A model generated the notes under the pieces. The model saw only the letters and a list, made by a program, of their open reading frames with translations, was not told the DNA's origin and did not search any database. A DNA stretch of 64,000 nucleotides, from assembly GCF_037975245.1 (NCBI RefSeq), contig NC_092568.1, forward strand, positions 2,046,001 to 2,110,000, read 5' to 3'. A program made the position numbers and the translations under genes. The stretch comes from Apostichopus japonicus (taxonomy: Eukaryota; Echinodermata; Holothuroidea; Aspidochirotida; Stichopodidae). This document shows positions 1-13,902 of the stretch, in pieces; within the stretch, counting starts at the first letter, position 1; the number at the start of each line of letters is the position of its first letter.

Positions 1-355
1 TAGATTGAACAGAGTCTGTTTTGGCGTGTAAAAACAAGTTGTCAGTGTGTATAACAAGATTGAACATGAATCTGACGTTCCTACCAAACTAGAAGTGCAT
101 GCTATTAGGTGTTTTGAAAATTCTTCTTAATTTTTGCAGGCATACTCTTTTTTATTGTTTCCTAAAAGAAAGTACAGGGTTTGTTGGGTTATATCCAAAA
201 GAAGTCGATATTTGCCAAAGATATCGGTTATCTGTTTATGAGATTTTGGGTTTGTTAGACATTGTTTCTTCTATTATAAAGATAAATGATTTCATATTTA
301 TGAATGGTTCTATGTATTGCAACCTTTGCATCCAACTTTGGCATTTCTTATTTAG

Positions 356-3300
356 ATGGACAACCAAGTCGTGGTATCAGACTATTCCCAAATGGACAGA
401 GTTTTGAGAGAAGAACGAGCTTACCTGCTAAACCTGGTGAAACAGATTAAGAAAGCTGGCTGTAATGTTCTCCTTATCCAGAAATCCATTCTCAGGTGAG
501 AATTTTACTTCTTCCTTTCTTTTAAGGGGAAGAGAGGGTTGAGGTTGGGGGGGGGGGGGCAGAGGCAGAAGGCTATTGGTGATCATTCTTTATTGTTCAT
601 TAACTTAGGCAGTAACAGACATGGCATAATATTTCCTATTTCTAATGTTCATTTTTTTTCAGAGATGCTTTGAGTGACTTGGCCCTCCATTTTCTTAACA
701 AGATGAAGATTATGGTTATCAAAGACATTGAAAGGGATGACGTTGAGTTTGTCTGCAAGGTAAGAACTGACTTAAATGTAACATTAGTTTAACATTTTCA
801 GACTTGGTTGATGTTCAATTTGTCAATATGAGTCACCTGACAGGTTTACCTATTTCAGGGTTGTAAGTGGGTGGAGGAGGTGTTGGTTGTTTGGGCAATA
901 TTCTTTCATAGGTGAATATTATTGTTGTAGAAAACTGCTGAGAATTGCTCAGAAACTTGTGTTGATTATGATCAATATTTAACTGGATTTGGTATTAACA
1001 TCCCATAACAGTGCAGTACTAATTGCTAAAGGGAGCTGATGAAGGGTGGAATGTTCTTCTTGATGCAAAGTGGACCTAAAATATTGTTAACATTGATATC
1101 ATTCTCTCCACAGTCAATTAACTGCAAGCCCATTGCAAGCATCGACCACTTCTTACCCGAGAATCTAGCATCAGCAGAATTGGTGGAGGAAGTTGTAGTT
1201 GGCACGAGCAAGGTTGTCAAGGTAACAAACCGTCTCAAATAGTTAGATATAAGTATCTCTAGTAAGATACCAATCAACTACATACACATACATGTGGAAT
1301 GAACCCATTGATTCACATCGGAGACTTCTCATCACTCATGACAGGCTATCCCATTAACAATTCAAGCTGTCATAGGAAAGCGGCTTTATGATTCCCAAGT
1401 CAGCACTTCCTCTCCTGTGATTGAAGTGACCCGCATGAACCATTTATTCATCCATTGAATACTGAAGATGTTTCCATCACATTGCAAAATCCATGGAATT
1501 GTTTTCAATTGGTTTGGAAAATGTTAACAAGTTATATAATGTATAGACAATGGCTTGAGACTACCTGCCATCCCTCAGCAATGATACATTAATGATAAGT
1601 ATACATTCAGATCAATAAAAAAATCATAATTATGTCTTCAAACTTTATTTAGAAAGGGTTTGAAACTTGCTTAGAACTTTGCAGTGGGAATTGCAAGGAC
1701 CTTGATGATTAAAGATGATGTTCCTATCCTAGAGTCTTTCAGATCATTCTCACCAATTTGTTGTGATTATATTTTCTTTGGCAGGTGACTGGTGCTGCAA
1801 ATCCAGGCAAGACTGTAAGTGTCCTTGTGAGAGGCACCAGCAAATTGGTACTTGATGAGGCAGAACGGTCCATTCATGATGCACTCTGTGTCATAAGATG
1901 CCTTGTCAAAGAGAGGTAAGGTCTTTTCTTCATTTGACCCAAATTTCCCCCTCCCTCCCTTCTCCTTTAAGGAAAAAGAAAAGAGAAAATAATTTGCTCA
2001 GATTGACATGACAGTGTATTGGACATAATTTTTACCTGTCAAAGTAGCAGTGACCTTAAATTTGATGATTTGAATGTTCCCAACATTTCCTCCTGCAGAG
2101 CATTGATCGCTGGTGGAGGAGCTCCAGAGATCGAGGTAGCTTGCCGTTTGATGGAATACTCTCGAACTCTCACCGGAGTGGAGGCTTACTGCTTCAGGGC
2201 ATTTGCTGAGGCAATGGAGGTGATTCCCTCTACCCTTGCCGAAAATGCAGGTTTGAATCCCATTGCGGTGGTCACAGAACTCAGGAACAGACATGTGCAA
2301 GGTGAAAAGGCTGCCGGCATTAATGTCAGGAAGGTAAGTGTCGACAGATGTATTATTGAAGTCATCAGAAATAATGCAGAGAAGGATGTTTGTTGCAAAT
2401 TTAGCTTTGTGCGAGATTTCCTCCCAGTATGTTGGCAAATCTAACCATTTTTGCAAAAATTAAGACTTATCGTGACGTGTGCATTTTCTGGTGGCAGCAT
2501 TACTAAGTCACATATCACCAGTAATAGTAAGTCTTGTCTGATTTGTTAGCCACACCTAGCTGGGCTCTCCCAGCTTGGAGAGCTTTGTTTATTACTTCCA
2601 TGTAACTTTGAAAAGTAGGTGCAAAGTCTCTGAATAATTACCTGGTGAACATGTTCATTGCTAGGAACAAGTGAGAATGCTGGATTAAAATTGTTGTGTT
2701 GATTGCTTATGCTTCCCCTTGGGTATTTGTAGCATCTTTTTACGTTATTATTGTATTCACAGTGCTTGAGCATTCACACAGTTTTGTATAGTCATATTGA
2801 TGTACTAGCTATCAATACTGATTCACCTTTCTGGACAGTATTTCTAAATTACTAATTTGGATTTTATTTTGTCTATTCTTCTAAATCCTTTAGGGAGCCA
2901 TTACCAATATACTGGATGAGAACGTTGTTCAGCCCTTATTGGTCTCAACGAGTGCCATACAATTAGCAGCCGAAACTGTACAAAGTATGCTGAAAATAGA
3001 TGACATTGTAAGTCCCGGCAAACTATCTCTTCTGGGTTGGAAATATTCATCCTTGTGATATAGTAAATAAAAGTGATAAGAGTAATGCAACATGATTTGA
3101 ATTGTATATGTCTTTTGAGCCACAGATTATGGGAGATTTTTCTTGATGACATATTTCGTTCTCCAGAGAGCAAAGTTGGTTGTCTGGTATTATTGAGACT
3201 GTCCACTCTGTATGTTAATTACACAGAGTACCATGCAAATACTGTAATTTACTCACAAGGAGATATCCATTTGCGTTAATAACCACATTTTTAAGACCTC

Positions 3301-3548
3301 TTGTAGCATAAGACAACATCATTTTGGAAAGCGTGTCAGATGAAGACTTATTGTCTTGTAAGACAGATTTGAATAGCTTTTACTTACAGCAAGCATTTCT
3401 TTTATATTTGATAAAGATTCCATTTTAGTTAACATCTGATTTACTTTATTCAATATTTGAAATGTCCCTCTTACATGTCTGAATTCCAATTTACAGTCTT
3501 GATGTTCCATTTCTTTTCAGGTCATCTCGATGCGGTAATCAGACAGTG
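356..3548 (+). CDS. CCT4: T-complex protein 1 subunit delta, C-terminal part (5' end off window)
   Basis: Subunit of the cytosolic chaperonin TRiC/CCT, which folds actin, tubulin and many other proteins using ATP. Seven coding exons read in phase: 356-495, 663-759, 1114-1221, 1785-1915, 2099-2333, 2894-3007 and 3531-3548 (TAA), about 280 codons, roughly the second half of the 539-residue human protein. Seen: [20 protein letters not shown], the [17 protein letters not shown] stretch, [17 protein letters not shown], the glycine-rich [11 protein letters not shown] and [15 protein letters not shown], all diagnostic of the delta subunit. The C-terminus, IDDIVISMR, sits partly on an 18-bp last exon, close to the IDDVVNTR tail known from vertebrates. 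The first exon begins after a TTATTTAG acceptor, so the preceding exons must lie upstream of the window. All introns are GT-AG. The product call is very secure; the tiny last exon is the least certain join. Confidence 0.96.
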
Positions 3549-3810
3549 TTACCAAGAAAAGAATGAGAGAGCAGCCGTGTCTCTTCCACTGTGTGTTTTA
3601 TGTGGCTTCTATGTGCTTTCTATTCTAATTGGCTTTTAGCTGTAAGTCAGAGCAGCAGGAGGCGGTAAAGTGGTCTTGGAGCTCTTCCTCCCAGCCCCAG
3701 TCAACTACTCCTTGGTAGTGATCATAGTGAAGATGTATCTACAGCAGTAATGAATGACATATTTCCTGCCTGTAGTCTTTGGTGAACCAGACATTGTGTA
3801 CACATAGCAC

Positions 3811-3816
3811 AATAAA
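3811..3816 (+). promoter_or_regulatory. Candidate CCT4 polyadenylation signal
   Basis: A canonical AATAAA hexamer about 265 bases after the CCT4 stop codon, the first such hexamer in the 3' flank. A further ACAATAAATG lies near 3875 and another AATAAA near 4780, so alternative 3' ends are possible. Confidence 0.5.
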
Positions 3817-3824
3817 GTCTCTTG

Positions 3825-6605
3825 AAAAGATAGGTCGTAAAAAATGTGTATTTCAGGTTGATTTACTGATATACAATAAATGTAAAACTTCAGTTTTATA
3901 TCCTGTTAAGCCCTTGGCTTGAAATAGTGGATGATTTGTATGACAGAGAAAGCAGAACTAGACAGAAAAGAAACAAGAGAGATGAAAGAACTGCACAGGA
4001 AGCATAAAAGCTAGTTTGTAATTGTGCATTAAGCAAGGGTTATAGTTGCGATAGAATTGATGTTGATCAATCGGTCTTTCCTCATCAGTTCTGTCTTGCT
4101 GCCATAAGTTTGTTGGAGTTAAGTCTTAAGTATCAATATTATGATTGATTTATTATCTAGCAATTAGTAAAAAATCATGTGATTGAGCCGGTCGATTCAA
4201 GTCTTTTTGATGTCAAAAAGTAATACAAGTAGGGCTAATTGAAAATAAAATAGGTCAAACCACATTTTATAACAAATATAAATGTGTTAGGTAATGTTAT
4301 AACAGTCTGAAGATATCTGTGATGGACATCTGTTAAAGAGATTCTATTCTGTATGGATACGTGATGAGTCACCGAGTGGCTCTTCTGAGATCCTTGATCA
4401 TCGATTAACTTGTTTAGAAATGAAACCAATGGTTGTTTCCTCCAGAATATGTAAAAGCATGATATATATGTATTATAGTTTTCTTTGTTGTGTTGAATTT
4501 GATGTGAAGCTACCTACAATTAAAGCACCAAAAAACAAAGGGCAAATTCTGGCCTAAATACCAAATTACTCATTCCTCCCTCACCCAAACTTACAAAGTT
4601 GGACAGATGCTTGGTTTAGATACAAAACATTCTGAGTGAAATAACTTGAGATATGCAGAGATAAAGTTGTCTTTGTTTGATCAGGAGGATGAGGTGCTAT
4701 GGTTGTTTGCTTTCATCACACTGTGAGTGAAATGTTCTTCTTTTTTATACATGATGCAATGTAACTAATGTAAGACTGAATAAATGTTACATCAAATGTT
4801 TGGCATTTCCTTCAATCTCTGATTGTTTGTTTTCTGGACAAGGTCACAATTATTATTTACAATTACTTCTTGGGATGTAAGACCAATTTTTCGTTAATTA
4901 TTTGGTCAAATGTTTGGCTCTGCAACTATAAACCACCAATGTAAAGGAAAGATACCCAATCCCCACCTCATTCCCCTCCCTTTCCTAATAATTGAACCAG
5001 TCAATGAAGTGATGGATTAATATTTATTATAAAGTTCATAACAGCGGTTGTTCTCCCAGTGGTCACTTCCCATGTAAACAAAAATCAGCAGTCCATTACT
5101 GTATAGCTTGTTAGTACTGATGGGATGTTATTTTCACCTATGGAAATTTGTGCACTTTCCAAGGCAGTGATATTCTTATACTCATGATAGGGATCAACTA
5201 TTTTGAAATCAATTAGACAAGGTTCTAAAGTGTTTGTAATATTGACCTTGATCAAGAGTAGTCTATATATATATGTTTAAAGAACCTACATATCAAGCAT
5301 TACATCTGCCGAGGCAGAGCATTTTCAATTCTCAGTATTCCTGTGTATGCCAATTAACTTGACTTCTAATTTCTTGCATCTTCACAAAAATTGTGAAGTA
5401 TTCTCCACTATGCACACAAAGCCACCCAGACTAGTTTAATTTTTTACCACAAGTTCTCTGTATTTTTTTTCTTCAACATTTACAATTCCAGATTGACAAA
5501 TATACAATTCTACAATGGTTCAAACGCACCTAGAAACAGACTACGGTACATGAATTACATCTGTAAACAAACTTAGCGAAGGTACTTTATACAGAAGTGT
5601 TAAAAGGACATAAATAATTTACACAATACTTGTACATCTGTTATACTGCTGGTAACTTTCGGTTCCACCTGTCTAAAAGAGGTAAGGTTGGACACAGGTG
5701 AAGTTGATACCGGTTATCCACTTTAAAGAGAAGCTTGGAATACTCTCCTAACATTTCCATCAAGTATGTAGTACTTATCCTGTGACAAATTTGCCCAGTT
5801 TGTCTGGTTCAAAGCACATTGTTATAAAATATTACTGTAGCCTGAGAATGAGTAAATAACAATAATTTGATACTATAAATTGATTTGCCCTTTAATAATA
5901 AGCTAAGATTAAAACTACTACTATATTGAGACCATACAACATTCCTTCACAGAATGTGATACAACAATGATGATTCTTAGAAAATGAGCTCAATAAATTA
6001 AAAAAACTAAATGCAATGAAAGATAGTCGGTATTCTTTGTACTATAAAATACTATCTTCAATCTTTGCCGTAAAGTATTCCACAGAGCATAAAACATGTG
6101 ACACTGGAGAAGAGGTCAAATTTTCAACATTTTGCAAACATAAATAGGCAATTAGGCATTATATAGTTTCTGAACCATGTTACAAAAAATTCCAAATATT
6201 ACCATATGGTTAGTTCTGGATGTAGATCACAACTAACCTTAAAGTGACAGAAATATGATATGAATGTTTTTTGTAATATTTTCAAAAGAAATGTTTTAAA
6301 AAGCTAAATACTGAATTAATAATTCAACAGAATATGAATTCTCTTGTTTCAGAAATTACTCATTATTTCTTATTTGGCTTTGTAGAGTGCTATCCCACAA
6401 AAAGGCACTTTATTAACTACTTCGACCACCCAGTATGAAGAAATAAGAATTGACGAGAAATCTTACGATAAACATACAAAATTACTTGTAAAATTAAAAC
6501 TTTTTGTTGGGAGAACATATTTGGATGTTGTCTTCATTAATAGATGCATCGCAAATCACATTTTCAACAAAATTAATAACTTAGGAATGTGCATGAAAGA
6601 TACCC
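3825..6605. other. Convergent intergenic spacer / 3' UTRs of CCT4 and FAM161
   Basis: AT-rich sequence between the two tail-to-tail genes. I see no supported coding exon on either strand. Part is likely the 3' UTR of the minus-strand FAM161 gene; a TTTATT (minus-strand AATAAA) at 6409-6414 is the nearest candidate poly(A) signal for it. Confidence 0.5.
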
Positions 6606-9600
6606 CTATGCAACACTTGAATTATCCTCTTCAGAACTGAAGGTGCCATTTGACATTTGATCTACCTCATAGGTGTCGTTAACCTCGCTTGTTCTTTGCA
6701 GAATATCCAAATCTTCATCGCTCTCGCTATCGTTGCGTAAAGGTCGGTCTTCTTGAGCTGCTCCGCCACCCTTGGCCTGACGGCTCTTCCTCTCTAGGAA
6801 GCCTTCGTCGAGTCCCGCACTTCTCAGGGCTTCTATGTACTGCCTCTCGGCTCGCTTTTGCGCATTGTGCTATAAACAAACATAGGTAAATAAATATATA
6901 TAGGTAAATCAGATAAATGAAGAAACACCTCAAAAGATTCGAGACAATTTTTTGCACATAAATTTTATGTTTGTTACACACTTTTTTGCAGACCGAAACA
7001 TATTTAAAGGCCATCAGCATTAGCTCCACATTTTAGCATGCTGGAACTTGTAGTCTCCAAAGTGCAGTCCTGTGAAGCTGTTTGCCCAGAAAATGGCTCC
7101 CAGGAATTGTAAAGAGGTTAAATCACATAAAGAAAATGCCCTCAGGCTGTGAACATGCTTTGAAGATGGCATTGAAATGCTTATCTAATTTTGGAAACAT
7201 TTCAACCATAATTTGATTGTCTAAGCAAATACTTGGAGATAAAAGTGATCACAAGCTGTAATTGATGGACTTATCTTAACGAACTAAGGATGACAATATC
7301 ATTTACAAGAGCCGCTACATCAAATGGAATTTTGTAAAACTATAGGAACAAAAGAGTTGTATTCAGCTCTACTGCACCCTTGGTGTCGCTCTCAGTCATG
7401 TACTAACTACATATAATTGGACTGGTGGCAAAAGATATCTGCCACCAGTTTGTTGACCTTCTAGTAAATTGACCATTTGATCCCAATTAGAACATTTACG
7501 TCCCTAATGATTTAATATATTTACCCAGACTGCACTCTGCGCTAGAATTGACAAAATGGACAAATAACTGCTATAAATTACTAAGTTTGTTCAAGTAACA
7601 TTCCTGACCACACACATTTTACATTATGAAAGAAACAATCTTTGCATGTTTTCTGCCTGTCATTATGATTCTCATATTTTTTAGTTGTCTGACTGACCTG
7701 AGACTCCCGTTCAAATAATAACGGCCGTGACTCGATTCTTTCCATCATTTCCTGTAGCTCCCTTTCATATTCCTTTTGTCTGGATATCTCAGCATCCCTG
7801 AAATCAGTAAATTTCAATAGGTAATAAAAAATATTAATATTAATATACATCATTACAAAATAAAAATACTGGTACAAAATAAAGATAATAAAAATATTTA
7901 TCATAAAAAATTAATGGTACAAATTAAGAACGTAGGAAAAAATGGAATGCTATTGAGGAATATTTATCAACCATTCTGACTGTGAGGAATACATGTAGAA
8001 TGAAGACCGATATCATTAACAAACAACTTCCAAAATATTTTTGCAAATAGGTAAAATTAGTAATTAAGGACAATTTGTAGAACCACCAAAGACAACATAA
8101 AGTAGGTACATTTCCTGATTTACCTCAAAAGAGGTCGGAAGTGAAATGAAAAGATTAAAATGCTGATCTAGAACTCTCTGCAGTAATATTATATATTAAT
8201 AAGGCAGAAAAGTGCTGTGGTAGTGGATATGAATCCTTGAAACCAGTTTTTAAGGAAGGAGGAGAAATCAACAAACTTATACAGAGACAAAACTGGAAGA
8301 AAAAAATTAAGAAGAAGAAAAAAGTATTTCTGATGTATTTCTGTACAGGAAGCAGTCGGCCTTTTTCTCTGCATCACATAAATTTGGAATGGTGGATGTT
8401 GGTTAAAGAACAGTACCTGAACTGTTTAAGCTTCTCTTTGGATGTGGACTCTAAACTTTGAGAGTTGTCGTGTGCTCTTGCCCTCTTGACAATGGCTGTC
8501 TGAAGTTTCCTTTGTCTTAATTTCTTTTGTTTGTCACGTTCTTCATCTTGCTTGTCTCTTTCAACCTTTTCAAACATTGTCCTGTCTGTCAAACTCTTTC
8601 TGGGATCAAACAAATATTGGAGAGAGAAAAAACAACATGTGAAAGGAACTCGGAGACTGGTACTACGACATAATCAGAGTTTAAGAACAGAATTAAATAA
8701 AGCATGACCTATACATGTCACTGTTACAATGGACATACAATGCGGGAAATATCATTCGGTTAATAATACCCACAAATCATCATAAAAAACATTCATAAAT
8801 AGTTTTTTTCCATAGATTTTTAGCAACACAATCACAACATTATACAAGATCTAGTTTGATGTCTTAAAACGACACATTTTGACGATGAATTGGCCACTTT
8901 TGTTGTCCCCAGCTTACTTCAAGATTCAGCCTTCTCTGCTTCAGCTCCCATCCACCCACACACTCTCTCCAATCCTTTCTTAATGGCTAGCTTACTAACA
9001 ATATTAATATTTACCTTAAGACACTAGAAGAAGTTGTTTTGATTGGTAAAACATCCTCCATCGAACTCCTCAGAGATCTGCTGGATCTGAGCGACTTCAT
9101 ACTAAGCCCTCGAAACTCTTCTTTCCGAGCATTCTCTTCTGCCTCCAGCTCCGCTAGGATCTTATCCCTCTTGGACGGTATTCGAGATGTCCTAAGATTA
9201 AAGGGCTCTACCACCGTGGGCTCCTTTTCCTGCTTCTTTTGACGAGCCTCCTCTTGGAACTTGTGATACAATCGATCGTAATCGGGAATTTCCCCGTTGA
9301 CGTGTGGATGAAACTTGTGTTCGTCTGTCAAGAAGGCATGCTTTTCCCTTTTCTTCATCAACTTTCTGCGTTGTTTGCCGTCGGTGTATTGCCTAGCACT
9401 TCCTTCCATGTTTGGAGGGAGGGCAGACGATCGCAGCATTTCTTCCGCCCTCATCTTTATCCTTATCTTACGGTACTCCTCTTCCTCCAAGATACGCTCG
9501 TCGACACTCGGATCAAATACCGACTTTGGGACTTTTCGGGCCTTAAACTTTGGGGTCAGGGACTGCTTGGGTGGTGGAGTCTGTATCTTACTCTTGAGCG

Positions 9601-10966
9601 ACTTTTTCTGTTCTTCTCTTTTCACAAAACTGAAAGGCTTTTGACTTTCCTTCAATCTCTGTTTACTCTGTAATTGTATTTCTCTAGATCTCTCTGTCTG
9701 TCTCTCCTTCAAATCGTCATACAGTGGTATGAAGGTTGTCGCTGGAACAGGTGTAGCCTTGAACTGTTTTTGGCATTCCACTTCTTCTTCCATGGCCTTC
9801 CTTTTTATGTCCATATCAATTTCAACCGACGCTCTCGTCATCTTCTTCTCTTTTTCAGCATCCCTGACTGTCATTTGAAAAGGCTTTGGAATGGTAATTT
9901 TGGGAGACCACTCAGTTTTCTTGGCCGTTCTTGTATGACTTCTCGAAGATGCTCTGGACTCTGTACGGGATCTTGGTGCATAACCATCCACAGAAAAATT
10001 GTCCCACATGTTATCCAGTATGACTGCTGGAGAATCGGGTTGCTTTGAGAGTGATAATGTAGAGCTTTCGCTGAGCTTTCTCGTTTTTTGGCTTCCCTTA
10101 TGAAATTGTGAGTTAACTACCTCTGCATCACTGTCACTTGTCCAAGTCACATCGCTCCAGTCATTATTAAATGCTGCTGAACCTCTTGTGGAATTTGTAA
10201 AGGTAGATGAACTTTTTTGCCATGCTTGCCTAGGATTGGATCTTCCTGTGGGTGGTTTGCGGGAAGACATGTCCCTCACGTTGTCATTTGGTAGGGATGT
10301 CTTCGATGGCAAAGCAGACCAAGCTGGTTGGCTTTTCTCAAATTTTTCAAGCTCATCGTTGATATGATGCAAACTATGATCCCCCTCAAAAACAGGCCCA
10401 GCCTGAATTCTACTTCCAGACACCATTCTTTCTGAATATTGAAAGCCGTTGTCTACGCTTTGTCTACTTTTGGTGAAAACACCATCTGTAGCTAGTCTTA
10501 GGCCAAGTTTTTCGTTGTATGCCTCCTCAAGTAGCCTAAGGTTATCCCTGTGGGATATTCTTGCATTTTGCAACTTATTGAAGAACTCATGGCTACTTAG
10601 GTTTTCGTTATCGTCTTCTAAACTAGCAAGTAAGTCTGCTTCGTACTCATCCCAGCGGTTACTGCCATCAACATTCCTGTTATGAAGAGCTTTACTACTA
10701 TGGTTAGTGTATGAACTGGGTATAACATTAGGCTGGAATTTACCGGTTTCGTGTTGTGCATACGTATCGGGCGAGTCTCGGCTTTCATCAGTATCTCTCC
10801 ATTCCCAGGATTTACCTGTATTTGTGGTTAAGTCTCCATCTGGAAATGTACGTTCGTCAAAAGTTGCTGCTAACTTTGTCCGGGGGTTTCGTGGTAAACG
10901 TACGCATGAATTTGTAACAACAGACATCGCATGACCAGAAGCCATGTTGTTTACAACGGTTACCAT
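6606..10966 (-). CDS. FAM161-family centrosomal/ciliary protein (UPF0564 domain)
   Basis: Four coding exons on the minus strand: 10966-9015, 8599-8417, 7797-7698 and 6869-6606 (TAG), total 2499 nt, 832 aa. Known of the family: FAM161A/B bind microtubules at the centriole and photoreceptor connecting cilium. Seen: a low-complexity polar N-terminal half with one conserved-looking helix (FFNKLQNARISHRDNLRLLE, about residues 128-147), then the UPF0564 region from about residue 357, with KPFQMTVRDAEKEKK, FIPLYDDLKERQTERSREI and KPFSFVKREEQKK. Exons 2-4 continue it with KEYERELQEMMERIESRPLL and a highly charged coiled-coil-like tail ending in an acidic ESDEDLDIL patch. An in-frame TAG at 11021-11023 lies upstream of the first ATG; a second in-frame Met seven codons on (MASGH) is an alternative start. 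Invertebrates often have one FAM161 gene, so A versus B is not assigned. Confidence 0.92.
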
Positions 10967-12805
10967 CGGTGCACCATAGATATGTAAATTAACAGAAAAA
11001 CTAGAGAACGTATTATAATTCTACGTACAGTACATAGTACTGGTTGATAGACGTCTGCATGGAAAGCCATCTCTGTGGGTTGTTCAAAGAACCTTCTCTA
11101 TTTCTATGGGGTTGATAGTAACGTTGGATATTACAGTCCAGTATTTGAATTTAGATGCCTGGCCAATTCGAAATATCATATTTATAAAGCGAAACTTGGG
11201 ATTGAGATATCAGAAACGACATTTGAGATGTATGATATTCTTATATCAAATTAAAGGCCACCATTATTTCCTTCCAATATTATGGGTAGTCACAATTTCG
11301 AGGGAACATACCTCCAGAACAGCACTTGAGTTTTGACTTTTTTGCATGACCCATAAGATAACCTCCAAATCCAGAATTCGACAAATCTCTGAGCAAAATC
11401 TTCATGAGTATAAAAATAAGAGAAACCACACTTTCTCTTTCATCGCTTACTATATGGGGAACTAGGCCATTAAAGTGTTGTTGACACTTTACCAATGCAT
11501 GTCTGGGTTATTGCTGAAAAGTGAGGACTGATTTAATTAGATGAGTATGTAGGCCTATCTCTGTACCGGCTGAGGCAGGGAGGGGTGACAGCCAGTAAGT
11601 AATTGGCACGTTTTTCTACGTTGTCAACTACGGTATTGCTATGTCCGATTTTAGAAACAGTACTGACCATTTTGCTTTCTACAGGATGGTTATTTATTTT
11701 TCTTGATTTGCGATTGTCAAGCAGTTATTAAAATTCATTCTTCTACACCACAGGACCTGATAATATACTAGCAAGCTACTTTTAAATTTGTGTGAAGCTT
11801 TCTTTTTCCCTCATCTTCTTTGGTGAAAAGACACACAATATGAATTGCGATTGATGTTAACAACATCTTACAGTTCACTCTCTTATTGAATTGTTATACA
11901 AGAGCTGAACTCAACCTGACTATTACACAGTAAAGGGGAAATTACTAGAAGCTACATGTGATTGGGATGTGAGCCTCTTCATTTATTAGATGTGAGCCTC
12001 TTCACTTTTGTCGCACTTTAAATTACTTAAAGCATTGTACTGCAGGTGTATTGAATTCAATATTGCAGTAAAATGATACTTTAACATCTAGTAACATAAC
12101 ACAAATCTGTAAACATATTTAACAATTGAAATTCTGATTGAGCATTGTAGAAAGATTAAGTTATGTTATCTGTACAGCGCAATCAGGAGCAATAAATCCT
12201 TTTACTACAAAAGAAAGATAACAATGCCAATGGTTTGTGGTTCATTCATTTTATTATCACTGTCACTCACAACGTCATTGAAGACATATATTTCAGGTTA
12301 AGAAAAATAAATATTGCATTGTTATGAAGAGTAAATGCAATGCCGCTTATGTTAAAATTCACTCATGAAAGAGGTGTGTGATATTATGCAAGGGTCGTAC
12401 CAGCAACGCCCATTGGATAAGGAAAGATCACCGAAACAATAAATAATAACCAATAGAATTGTCTAAATTAATCAAGATATTACTGAATTAAATCCTTAAA
12501 ATAGCAAAACGATACAAGCTGATGAAACCATTGACTGGCTGATAAACGTAATCATACTTAAATTATGAAATGCAATTTCCCCAAAATACAACCAATCCCC
12601 AATGCAAGTCCTAAATCATTCTCCCTAGGTACTCAAATATAAACTAGAGAATAACACGCACCGCTGACGCACGCCACAAAGCTAATGACTACCCAATCAG
12701 AGTACATCGCCTTATTGCGCAATAACGACCAGCCCAGATTAGTCCTAGAGTAATATTGTCAAATGAGCGTTCATCTACAGCAGAGAGAGAGAGAGCAAAT
12801 CAATA
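10967..12805. other. Intergenic, upstream of FAM161 and downstream of PIGH
   Basis: AT-rich sequence with no coding exon that I can support. It should hold the FAM161 promoter and 5' UTR just above 10966; no TATA box or other clear core-promoter element was recognised. A tandem-looking phrase, TGTGAGCCTCTTCA, occurs twice near 11965 and 11992. Confidence 0.4.
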
Positions 12806-13168
12806 CATGCAAGCAGGGTGATAGCCACGCCGGCCGGCGGCGGCCGGTGGTAACCGCCACTCACGCCTGCCGGCCGGCATTGGAAGTGAATAAACAGTCC
12901 ACTGGCCGGCACAAAAAAATAGTAAAATGCTTGTGAAATACAACAAAAGTAACAAATTTATCTTTCCCTTGCCGTAAAACATGATAATAACGTCACCTTT
13001 TTCTGTTATTTACCAATTGTAAATCTGAAAAGTAGCAAAAATCACCCTTAAGCAGGCCCCTGGACCCCCGGCCGTGAGATGCGAGAGCTTCGCTCGCTAA
13101 GCTCGCTATGCTTCGCAAATTTATTTAACCAGCACTCACAATCTCCTAGCTATAACCCTGCATGCAAG
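12806..13168. mobile_element. hAT-type MITE with 8-bp target duplication
   Basis: The element proper is 12814-13160 (347 bp). Its ends are CAGGGTGATAGCCA on the left and TAGCTATAACCCTG on the right, imperfect inverted repeats starting with CAG as in hAT elements. It is flanked on both sides by CATGCAAG (12806-12813 and 13161-13168), an exact 8-bp target site duplication. Inside are a CCGGCCGG-rich palindromic cluster at 12829-12910 and a GCGAAGC/GCTCGC hairpin-like stretch near 13081-13115. It has no coding capacity, so it must be mobilised in trans. Confidence 0.85.
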
Positions 13169-13902
13169 GTAACATAAACATATACAAGTTAATTTTTAGC
13201 CTACCCGAGCAATGTATTGTGTACAGCAATAACCTCCCCCTTCCCACACTGTTACATAAACATCAATGGAATTGTAGAGCTCAACAGTTCAAATAACCAG
13301 TTGAAATATATATAAAAAATACAAACAAAACAAGTAACTGATGAACAAGTGGTAGGGGACTCAATCATTTAACCCTTAGTTGTGGCCTTACCAAAGTCCA
13401 TCCTCACTCAGGAAAGATTAACATTCAAGGAACAAACATGAAGGCCAATTAAAGTTTAAAAAAATTCCTGATCATATAACTGTTATTGTCAAATGTTGTT
13501 TTCAGTACTTCAAAGAGGCAGGGCCAATGTGGTAAGATATGAACTGACCCTGCCTGAGAGTGACACTGCATTCACGCAGCCCACTTGTGAGTTGTGACAA
13601 AGCTGTTCAGAAGCTTATTAACCATTCGGTTACATACACACACATACAATCATAGATGAGTAAGGTGATTTCTGGGTTTTATCCGTCACCTTAATATTAA
13701 CAAAGGCTAGAACAGATAGAGAATTAAGACACCAACAAATTCAAGCAACATTATTTCCTCGACAAGACCTCAAGTCTCCTCCTCATGGTCATAGACTGGT
13801 ACAATGAGGGCTACCTTTGCTGCTTCTGTTTGACCGATCTCTCATCGGTTGACGATGAACCATCATTATTATTGCTCCTCTGGATGTCACCGTCTCTCAG
13901 TG
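13169..13902. other. 3' flank / probable 3' UTR of PIGH
   Basis: No coding exon recognised. As it follows the PIGH stop codon on the minus strand it probably includes that gene's 3' UTR. The nearest TTTATT (minus-strand AATAAA) is near 13120, inside the adjacent MITE. Confidence 0.35.

Noticed and set aside
6980-7080. Repeat shared with about 47140-47270 (AAAGGCCATCAG then ACTAGC-like)
   Set aside because: Only a short phrase matches convincingly by eye; not enough to define a family.
9239-9673. Plus-strand open frame of 144 codons
   Set aside because: It lies wholly antisense to the large FAM161 exon, which has clear family motifs; the plus-strand product is hydrophobic nonsense created by the complementary codon pattern.
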